A DNA stretch of 20,949 nucleotides. It comes from Candidatus Altarchaeales archaeon WOR_SM1_86-2. GTDB lineage: Archaea > Altiarchaeota > Altiarchaeia > IMC4 > MCBC01. Shown here piece by piece: positions 15,391 through 20,949 of the stretch. The position numbers were made by a program, and so were the translations under genes. Below the pieces are notes generated by a model, which was not told the DNA's origin, made no database searches, and saw only the letters and a list, made by a program, of their open reading frames with translations. The stretch covers positions 1 through 20,949 of the forward strand of contig MCBC01000094.1 of NCBI GenBank assembly GCA_001723855.1. Direction: 5' to 3'. How positions within the stretch are numbered: position 1 is the first letter of the stretch; the number at the start of each line of letters is the position of its first letter.

Positions 15391-16785
15391 TTATCCCCTC
15401 ACAATCGTTAAAGTAGGATTCCCATACAGGACAAGCCCCGCCCAGGCAGCTCTCTTTCCATTATATTTGTTATAGACTTCAACTTTAGCCCTTCTTAAGG
15501 ATTCTCCTATTGAAACTCCGTCAAGAAAATTTTCATAAAAGCAAATTGCAGCATCAGCTGAAGCGTCATCGTGTATGGGCCAGACAGAGCCGATATAACA
15601 AATACCTTTTTCCATGAACGCACTTGCTAAACCGGGAACATCATTGGCATATTCTATGTCTTCAACCTTTTCTTCACGATCTGCTCTCTTTCCTGCTTTA
15701 CAGGCGTTGATATACGCAAAAATTGGTTTTTTCTTTCCCTCAAACTGTTTTGTTATATTTTTCGCCTTCAAGTGCATTTTATTTCTCAGGATTAAATAGC
15801 TGTCCCTTGGCTTTTTCATATCAAATTCCGCATGTCCGGCGTAATGTATAATGTCGTAGCCCCTTCCTAATTCAGGTAAAACTCTGGGTAGTGTAGCGGA
15901 CTTTCCTATCAACGTCTTTACCTCAACACCCGCATCTTCCAATTTTTTCACTACTTCTTCCGCCTCTTTTCTTGCCATAGGTAGCCCCCCCTCGCACCCC
16001 TCCAATGGATCGCCTATAACCAGCGCCTTTAATTTGTCCCCTCTTATTTCGGTTGGAACCTTTATAACCCCCCTTACCTGAATACTTCTCCCTAAAGCAT
16101 ATTTAAGACCAAGAAAGCCATCCCTGTTTGAGTCATCGTGCATTACTTCCCATGGGTACTCCCCCAGATCCTCGCTGATATCCATCTGCAGGCACTTTAT
16201 TTGCTGGTGTTTCGATAATTCCCCTATGACATCTGATGGAAGGATCTGTTTATATAATATACAACCCAGATCACGAAGTGATTCCAACATTTCTTCAGAA
16301 TATTCTTCAATTTTTTCTTGCTCACCCCCCCTTACCCCTCTAACCCTGTTCATTGCCTCTGTAACATCCTCAATACTCTTATTAATATAATCTAAAAGAT
16401 CTTCCCCTACATCCGCAGATTCGGGTCTTGAGGAATAATGAGGTGTTATGAGCCTAACCGAATAAACGCCTTGATTGGCTCCCGATTCTATTTCAATTTT
16501 ATAGGTCGGGTTAGTGTCTAATCTGAAAACGCATTTCTCCACCACAGGTTTCCCATCATCAATCCTTGCTTTCAACCCAGATATCTCTCTTTCAATTTCC
16601 GGGATTCTGCTCGTGCTTTTAAGTTTTGATTTTATTGCACTCACCTCTGATTCAAAACCTTTCGTATCCAAGGAATCTAACTCCTTTTCCAGTTCCTTTA
16701 ATCTCTTGACCTTTTCTTCAAACCTCCTGAGTTTAACCTTTTCCTCAAAATCCCTGAGTCTGGATTCAATATTATCTGTATTCAT
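15391..16785 (-). CDS. CHAT-domain (caspase-like) protease
   Basis: From ATG 16785 the protein is 464 residues. The frame extends to a TTG at 16812, but the ATG (MNTDNIESRL) is also preserved in the duplicated copy at 18146. N-terminus: a charged coiled coil with a small internal duplication (DFEEKVKLRRFEEKVKRL). The CHAT domain fills about 165-464: YPWEVMHDD, a GLKYALGRSI segment, then catalytic DIIHYAGHAEF (His318) and FAYINACKAG (Cys362), ending with GLVLYGNPTLTIV. The His/Cys dyad is intact. CHAT proteins are clan CD cysteine peptidases related to caspases and separase, used in bacterial and archaeal conflict systems such as gasdermin activation and TPR-CHAT of type III-E CRISPR. It overlaps the preceding gene by 14 bp, so translation is probably coupled to the tail-bearing protein. 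Confidence 0.9.
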   Translation of the reverse strand: MNTDNIESRLRDFEEKVKLRRFEEKVKRLKELEKELDSLDTKGFESEVSAIKSKLKSTSRIPEIEREISGLKARIDDGKPVVEKCVFRLDTNPTYKIEIESGANQGVYSVRLITPHYSSRPESADVGEDLLDYINKSIEDVTEAMNRVRGVRGGEQEKIEEYSEEMLESLRDLGCILYKQILPSDVIGELSKHQQIKCLQMDISEDLGEYPWEVMHDDSNRDGFLGLKYALGRSIQVRGVIKVPTEIRGDKLKALVIGDPLEGCEGGLPMARKEAEEVVKKLEDAGVEVKTLIGKSATLPRVLPELGRGYDIIHYAGHAEFDMKKPRDSYLILRNKMHLKAKNITKQFEGKKKPIFAYINACKAGKRADREEKVEDIEYANDVPGLASAFMEKGICYIGSVWPIHDDASADAAICFYENFLDGVSIGESLRRAKVEVYNKYNGKRAAWAGLVLYGNPTLTIVRG

Positions 16786-16930
16786 CCGGGAGTTTTCTTT
16801 CCTCTTTCTCAATCAATCGTTTTAATTCCTTAAATTCCTCATCCCCGCCGTAACCCTCCTCCTCCAACTCTTTTAACCTTCTTCTCTGGTCTTCAAGTTT
16901 CCTTTTTCTCTCAGCGAGTTCTTTTTCATG
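16756..16930 (-). repeat. direct repeat, copy 1 (tail coding region plus CHAT start)
   Basis: This segment encodes the C-terminal tail of the soluble protein and the first codons of the CHAT gene. Its nucleotide sequence is nearly the same as 18117-18295 throughout, and as the tail part of 17316-17470. Direct orientation suggests tandem duplication or gene conversion. Confidence 0.85.
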
Positions 16931-17296
16931 TCCAGGGTCCCTTTTTGGTTTTTCCTCTATTGTCGTTACCAAAAAGTATTTTAATTCTTCAACCTCACTT
17001 TCAAGCGTGGATTTGTCACTCGCGGTAAACCATTGTACCCTGTACCATCTGACATCGTAATCACACAAAATATTGACTTCCCCACCTTTCTGTTTCAAAG
17101 TAATACTCAATTCTGTCTCCGCGTTCTCTGTTTCAGAACTGGTGAGACTTCCAAGTCTACTTCCTCTTTTAAGCGATATAAAGTTTGGCGTGTTTTGATT
17201 CACAATTTGGAACTTCATATTGGACATATGCTCTTTAGTCAGTTCAAATACCTTTCCTATATCTCCTTTAACGGTAAAGCTTTTTGAAAATTTCAT
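16772..17296 (-). CDS. soluble protein with the shared coiled-coil/SHOCT-like tail
   Basis: 174 residues, starting at an ATGA overlap with the preceding gene. Residues 1-110 form a compact alpha/beta domain (KFSKSFTVKGDIGKVFELT, FISLKRGSR, TELSITLKQ, VNILCDYDVRWYRV), which I read as perhaps SRPBCC/START-like, with low confidence. There is no signal peptide or membrane segment. Residues 121-174 are the shared tail: a charged helix (HEKELAERKRKLEDQRRRLKEL), a glycine turn (EEGYGG) and a second helix (EEFKELKRLIEKEERKL), in the pattern of SHOCT C-terminal domains. The end, LPDEYR, overlaps the CHAT start. By analogy with the two membrane proteins it may be the cytosolic sensor or adaptor of the set. 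Confidence 0.8.
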   Translation of the reverse strand: MKFSKSFTVKGDIGKVFELTKEHMSNMKFQIVNQNTPNFISLKRGSRLGSLTSSETENAETELSITLKQKGGEVNILCDYDVRWYRVQWFTASDKSTLESEVEELKYFLVTTIEEKPKRDPGHEKELAERKRKLEDQRRRLKELEEEGYGGDEEFKELKRLIEKEERKLPDEYR

Positions 17297-17982
17297 GTTG
17301 TGCCTCTATTTTGAAGTTTTCTTTCCTCTTCATCAATCAATTTTTTTAATTCCTTAAATTCCTCATACTCGCCGTAACCATCCTCTTCCAACTCTTTTAA
17401 CCTTCTTCTCTGGTCTTCAAGTTTCCTTTTTCTCTCAGCGAGTTCTTTTTCATGCTTTAAATCTTCTTTTGGTTCATATTCCTCCGTTTTCTGAGTGCCC
17501 TTTCTGTTTTTTAAATACTTTACAGCGAATATAGAAATAAACCCGATCATAACAAGGGCAATTATAACTATAAGTCCCGCAAGCCATTCATTCTGACCGG
17601 ATTCTTGATTGGGTTCAGGGCTCGCCTTTGGATTATACTCCCAGCGGGGTTCGATCAAGTGGACATTAACAGTATTGTCCGTGCGGGATATTGACTCTAA
17701 AATAGCGTCAAAATGAAAAATTTTTTCGTGATTGAGATTAACCCGCTCACCTACGTTTACAGCCATCTCAGCAACTACTCCCCCCTTTTCATCATATAGT
17801 GAAAAGTGAGCCTTTTCTCCATATACATTGACGGGCTTGATCGAATATCCCCCCTCTAACTCATAAGATTCTCCTATTGCAATCTCCACTGCAGCCGCTT
17901 CGAGACATAACCCCGCGCAAAACACCAATAATATTAAAGTATTTATTGTTGTTCTGCATACATTTTTGTTAAATATTTTCAA
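17293..17982 (-). CDS. one-pass membrane protein with small ectodomain and shared tail
   Basis: 229 residues: a signal peptide (TLILLVFCAGLCLEAAA, cleavage near 31), a beta-rich ectodomain of about 85 residues (IAIGESYELEGGYSIKPVNV through VNVHLIEP), and a Pro/Glu/Asn linker. A membrane helix at about 133-154 (LAGLIVIIALVMIGFISIF) and the shared coiled-coil/SHOCT-like tail (175-225) follow. The ectodomain's pattern recalls a single archaeal S-layer-type repeat; this is a resemblance only. The start is a TTG at 17982. The only nearby in-frame ATG (17991) is immediately followed by TAA, so the TTG must be used or the gene has recently lost its start. It overlaps the next gene by 4 bp. The topology puts the tail in the cytoplasm, as in a sensor. 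Confidence 0.75.
   Translation of the reverse strand: MKIFNKNVCRTTINTLILLVFCAGLCLEAAAVEIAIGESYELEGGYSIKPVNVYGEKAHFSLYDEKGGVVAEMAVNVGERVNLNHEKIFHFDAILESISRTDNTVNVHLIEPRWEYNPKASPEPNQESGQNEWLAGLIVIIALVMIGFISIFAVKYLKNRKGTQKTEEYEPKEDLKHEKELAERKRKLEDQRRRLKELEEDGYGEYEEFKELKKLIDEEERKLQNRGTT
17316..17475 (-). repeat. direct repeat, copy 2 (tail coding region only)
   Basis: This is the tail-encoding end of the small-ectodomain protein, nearly identical to copy 3 over about 160 bp including the catgctttaaatcttctttt edge. The homology stops before the last codons, so the CHAT-start part present in copies 1 and 3 is absent here. Confidence 0.85.
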
Positions 17983-18044
17983 TTTTTACATGTCCGTTTT
18001 CAAGTTTTATTGTTTATTTATGATTTTCGTTATTTAAATTCGAT

Positions 18045-18146
18045 TTAATATTTTGATTTTATTGAACTTACTTCTGATTTAAAGCCTTCTTCATTCAATG
18101 GGTATTCAAACCTCACGAGTCTGGATTCAATATTATCTGTATTCAT
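18045..18146 (-). pseudogene. remnant of a second CHAT gene start
   Basis: ATG at 18146 overlaps the stop of the cysteine-rich gene exactly as the real CHAT gene overlaps its neighbour. The 33-codon frame encodes MNTDNIESRL, then a short divergent stretch, then EEGFKSEVSSIKSKY and a stop. The intact CHAT protein has MNTDNIESRL and KGFESEVSAIKSKL, separated by its coiled coil. The remnant has lost the coiled coil and the whole protease domain. It might still be translated as a short peptide. Confidence 0.75.
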
Positions 18147-18312
18147 CCGGGAGTTTTCTTTCCTCTTCCTCAATCAATTTTTTTAATTCCTTGAATTCTT
18201 CATCCTCGCCGTAACCCTCATCTTCCAACTCTTTTAACCTTCTTTTCTGGTCTTCAAGTTTCCTTTTTCTCTCAGAGAGTTCTTTTTCATGCTTTAAATC
18301 TTCTTTTAGTTC
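18117..18312 (-). repeat. direct repeat, copy 3 (tail coding region plus CHAT start)
   Basis: It covers the C-terminal tail codons of the cysteine-rich protein and the MNTDNIESRL start of the CHAT remnant. About 180 bp is close to copy 1. The upstream edge (catgctttaaatcttc) matches copy 2 instead, so copy 3 is a mosaic of both. Confidence 0.85.
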
Positions 18313-19692
18313 TTCTTTTATGATTTTTATGATTTGTTTGCGGTCCGGTTCTTCTTTTGGTTTCTCTCTCTCCCTCTTTACCATGAAATAAATTAAAAAC
18401 GCAAGCATAATAATGATAATGATTGATAATATATCCAATTCCATGGTTATTTTCAGTTCTATTGCACCGGTGCCACTTACTTCTGATGTTTCATCAGATG
18501 AGATCCTATAATACCGCTTACCATCTATTACAACTATTTCGGACTCATTAATATTAATAATAAATTTCTCGTCACTGCAATTATTTTCTAATTGAAATTC
18601 CATATCCTCCTTTGATTTTGCACCGGCATACACACATACCCTGTTTGATTCTGATATTACCGGTACATACAGTGTTTTATCCCCTGCTTTGTGTGCAGCC
18701 CCAGGGTCTGGAAAATGTATCACGGCGTATCCCGTTTCCTTGCTGCTTTCTCCTGACTCAACGATCACATCACTGAAATCCGGATCACTTCCCGTAAAGT
18801 CTATTGGAACATTCGCTACTGGGGTGCCATTCATTTTGATTGTCACATTCATTATTTCAGTCTGGCCAGCGCATCCTGCATCATCATATACACACGTCGA
18901 TTCGTTCCCGGTTAATACTGTTGATACGCCGTCAGGGCAATTCATGATTTTATGGTTTTCACTATCGCATTCGCCTGTTTTACAGGGACATGGTGGTTCC
19001 ATACACTTATCCGGGACTCCATCATCATCAGTATCGCATCTCATGAACTCGCTGAAACATGCCCCCCACGAACAATCCGTGCACTCCTGGATTCCCTGGC
19101 ATCCTGATGCGTTGCACGTCCTTATCTGCCCCTCAATACATTCAAATTCCCGGCATGATTTTAGACAGGTATCGGGAGTATCATCACAGTCGGTATCACA
19201 GAAACTCAAATCAGATTCACATTCAGACCAACCGGACATGGTACATTCTTGTTCCCCGGCACAACCTTCCGAAGTGTCGCATTCTCTTTTCTCCCCCACA
19301 AGTGTGCAGGGACAGATGTTGCAGGGCGATGATGCGGGGCTGCATGTTTCAGGAGTTCCATCACAATCTTCATCACATTTATGTTCTACCTCCACACAAT
19401 CCCCCCATAATCCGTTATATGTTCCATAAATCGCCTCGACGACCGAACAATTAACCTCGCTTTCGACACATGTTTGTTCTCCTTTACACCCCTCTGCATC
19501 TCCGGAAGAAACGATGCAATCTTTTTGTTCACCAATCATACATTGACATTTATAAACTAATTTTTCATAAGGCGGCACGGAGTTATATGTCAATTCTTTA
19601 CCTATTGAATATTCTCCGCCTGCTGCATTCACAATCGGGATACTCAAACCAATAATAATACCCATAACCAACAAACAAAACAATTTTTTCAT
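18133..19692 (-). CDS. cysteine-rich receptor-like membrane protein with shared tail
   Basis: ATG 19692 is chosen because it starts a clear signal peptide (MKKLFCLLVMGIIIGLSIP, cleavage near VNA-AG at 23); the frame runs further up without a start of similar quality. From there it is 519 residues. The ectodomain has about 35 cysteines between residues 49 and 274. They form roughly three repeats of C-x-x-G-E/Q...C...GC-x-G-x-Q-x-C...C, each ending in an Asp-rich CDxDCDxTPDTC-like loop that resembles calcium-binding thrombospondin type 3 motifs. A beta-sandwich-like part follows (MNVTIKMNGTPVANVPIDF), then a membrane helix at about 420-438 (ILSIIIIIMLAFLIYFMV) and a cytoplasmic tail of the shared coiled-coil/SHOCT-like type ending LPDEYR. 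Cell-surface recognition is inferred from topology. Confidence 0.8.
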   Translation of the reverse strand: MKKLFCLLVMGIIIGLSIPIVNAAGGEYSIGKELTYNSVPPYEKLVYKCQCMIGEQKDCIVSSGDAEGCKGEQTCVESEVNCSVVEAIYGTYNGLWGDCVEVEHKCDEDCDGTPETCSPASSPCNICPCTLVGEKRECDTSEGCAGEQECTMSGWSECESDLSFCDTDCDDTPDTCLKSCREFECIEGQIRTCNASGCQGIQECTDCSWGACFSEFMRCDTDDDGVPDKCMEPPCPCKTGECDSENHKIMNCPDGVSTVLTGNESTCVYDDAGCAGQTEIMNVTIKMNGTPVANVPIDFTGSDPDFSDVIVESGESSKETGYAVIHFPDPGAAHKAGDKTLYVPVISESNRVCVYAGAKSKEDMEFQLENNCSDEKFIININESEIVVIDGKRYYRISSDETSEVSGTGAIELKITMELDILSIIIIIMLAFLIYFMVKREREKPKEEPDRKQIIKIIKEELKEDLKHEKELSERKRKLEDQKRRLKELEDEGYGEDEEFKELKKLIEEEERKLPDEYR

Positions 19693-19745
19693 ATTTTTAC
19701 CAATTTTTGATTCTGTTTTGAGTTTTGATTTTATTCTTAAACATG

Positions 19746-19767
19746 AAATAAAATATAAAATTAAAAA
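19746..19767 (-). promoter_or_regulatory. putative TATA region upstream of the cysteine-rich gene
   Basis: In the 93-bp gap before the ATG at 19692, the minus strand reads a run of A/T with attttatatttta, about 60 bp from the start. It may be a separate promoter for the CHAT locus, which would make the TIM-barrel gene upstream an unrelated neighbour. Confidence 0.35.
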
Positions 19768-19785
19768 TACCAATGCGGGAAACAA

Positions 19786-20943
19786 TTATTCTGGCAGGCT
19801 CCGATACGGGTTATTTTTTCTTTTTGATGAGCGGCAACTAAAATAAATCTTCCATGCCTTCGCGGTGCGGGAAGCAAGTTCATACTGTTTACTTTTTATT
19901 CTGTCCCATTCATAATTATATCTCAGGGCTTTCAGGAATGCATTTGCCTTGTGTTCGATAGCATCGGCGTCGTCATTAAAGCCGTATTCTCTTAAACGCC
20001 CAACGAGAAATCCTGATTCGAGCAGGAGCTTGACCCTATAGACACCATAGAATGTTGGCTCTTTTTCCTTTGGGAGCATCATATCTCTTCTGTACCTGCC
20101 GGTTACCGGTTTGGCTACTGCTGCGGCACTTGTTACATAGATCCCGAAAACTCCGAGCTTGCCCATTTCGAATGCCTGCGGAACTGTGACGCCTCCCGCC
20201 CACAGGATCTTGATTCCCAGTTCATTAGCGAACGCGTCAATCTCAGCGATCTGTTCAAGCAGGAGGATTCCTACTCTGTCGGTTGGGCTGTTTTTCAAGA
20301 GTTTTCGCCCTTTGTCTTTATCCGCGGTGTCTATCAGAACCACGGGAATCCCATGTTTGGATACGATACGAAGCCATTTCTTTATTCCCTCTGCGATGTT
20401 TGACTCTGTGTAGACATCAATAGAATCCGTAGTCGGGAAATCAACATAAAAAGCGGGAGCAGCCGTCCAGGATGAGAACCAGCCCTGGATCATTTCCATG
20501 ACCTGGTCGCTCTCATCAAGCGTAAGCGGGAACAATCCGTACTTCCCAAGTTCAAGCCCCATATTCCTGGCGACATTGAGCCCGCTCCACACATTGCGGG
20601 CGACTGTGTCCGGATCAACTACATTCCTTGGTCCTATAGGCATATCCTCCTCTGCAGCATACCGCAGCAATTCAGCAGTTTGTTCAGGATTGAAGTAGTT
20701 GAGCAGGCCGGGCATCGAAATCTTGTCCTCTGCTTGCCTGAGCACTACACCCTTGACAGCTACTTTAGCCAACTTTGCCCTCTTCGCAAGCTTAATAGCA
20801 TCCTTTACTGCCTTAACGCCTCTTTTCCCGCGGCCGACGCAGATGAGCAGCCCCAGTTTGTGGTATCGGGGATCACAAAAATCACCTTCCTCAAAGGCAT
20901 TCGCAAGCTTCTTCAGTACCTCCAGGCGGTTTTTTGATCGCAT
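19786..20943 (-). CDS. TIM-barrel-like protein, distantly MfnB-like
   Basis: 385 residues from ATG 20943; the frame stays open to the window edge, so the true start may lie outside. The C-terminal half has PVVLIDTADKDKGRKLL, then an ANELGIKILWAGGVTVPQAF strand-loop and GVFGIYVTSAAAVAKPV, the pattern of a TIM barrel with a C-terminal phosphate-binding loop. The DTAxKD and AG...LG..GI.V..AA arrangement recalls 4-(hydroxymethyl)-2-furancarboxaldehyde-phosphate synthase (MfnB), an archaeal enzyme of methanofuran synthesis. The first 200 residues do not follow that family, and the protein is longer, so this is a distant resemblance and the substrate is unknown. The basic C-terminus (SKRKNNPYRSLPE) ends 93 bp before the cysteine-rich gene. 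Confidence 0.6.
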   Translation of the reverse strand: MRSKNRLEVLKKLANAFEEGDFCDPRYHKLGLLICVGRGKRGVKAVKDAIKLAKRAKLAKVAVKGVVLRQAEDKISMPGLLNYFNPEQTAELLRYAAEEDMPIGPRNVVDPDTVARNVWSGLNVARNMGLELGKYGLFPLTLDESDQVMEMIQGWFSSWTAAPAFYVDFPTTDSIDVYTESNIAEGIKKWLRIVSKHGIPVVLIDTADKDKGRKLLKNSPTDRVGILLLEQIAEIDAFANELGIKILWAGGVTVPQAFEMGKLGVFGIYVTSAAAVAKPVTGRYRRDMMLPKEKEPTFYGVYRVKLLLESGFLVGRLREYGFNDDADAIEHKANAFLKALRYNYEWDRIKSKQYELASRTAKAWKIYFSCRSSKRKNNPYRSLPE

Positions 20944-20949
20944 CCTGGT

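Noticed and set aside
13930..16785. Gasdermin-CHAT operon
   Set aside because: The membrane protein has two C-terminal helices and no recognisable gasdermin N-terminal pore domain, so this specific system cannot be claimed.
16756..18312. CRISPR or mobile-element terminal repeats
   Set aside because: The three long repeats are protein-coding and keep the same reading frame; no transposase or target duplication is visible.
18689..19454. Plus-strand frames of 246 and 131 residues opposite the cysteine-rich gene
   Set aside because: They are rich in Ser, Pro and His from antisense reading of Cys/Asp codons; the minus strand has a signal peptide, repeats, a TM segment and the shared tail.

Overview
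The window is archaeal. It carries RNA polymerase subunit A' (the split form of the largest subunit found in archaea), a uL14 ribosomal protein of the archaeal/eukaryotic type, the beta part of a two-subunit class I fumarase, a Fcf1-like PIN nuclease, and AT-rich TATA-like boxes upstream of several genes. It looks euryarchaeal, but nothing here fixes the lineage. The base composition is AT-rich, apart from a clearly GC-richer pair of genes at 12.1-13.9 kb.

Layout. (1) 1-4.5 kb is accessory DNA. It holds a 5'-truncated AlbA_2/HATPase/winged-helix gene, a helix-hairpin-helix glycosylase-like gene with a possible small downstream ORF, an AAA_14/DUF4143 ATPase, and a graveyard of broken AlbA_2-type genes. 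(2) 4.5-8.4 kb is a housekeeping block: a PIN nuclease convergent with rpoA1, then fumarase beta and uL14 reading the other way from a 42-bp divergent spacer. The polymerase and ribosomal genes are separated from their usual cluster partners. (3) 8.7-11.9 kb is a two-gene Septu-like defence operon. An HNH nuclease is fused to an SMC/RecF-like ATPase, and a second PtuB-like HNH protein overlaps it by 4 bp. (4) 12.1-13.9 kb is a GC-richer pair: an unrecognised 297-residue protein and a nucleoside 2-deoxyribosyltransferase-like protein. (5) 13.9-20.9 kb on the minus strand is a run of tightly packed genes around a CHAT (caspase-like) protease.

The CHAT locus is the most unusual part. In transcription order it has a TIM-barrel-like protein, a cysteine-rich one-pass membrane protein, a remnant of a CHAT gene start, a second one-pass membrane protein with a small beta-rich ectodomain, a soluble protein, the CHAT protease, a 94-residue protein, and a protein with two C-terminal membrane segments. 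The three proteins before the protease have unrelated N-terminal domains but almost the same C-terminal coiled-coil plus SHOCT-like tail. At DNA level the tails form three direct repeats. One repeat also carries the first codons of the CHAT gene, so the tail/CHAT-start junction was duplicated. I infer a sensor-protease-membrane-effector system: two surface sensors and one cytosolic sensor share an adaptor tail that signals to one protease, which may activate the two-TM protein. The catalytic His and Cys of the CHAT domain are intact.

No tRNA, rRNA, CRISPR array or insertion sequence was recognised.
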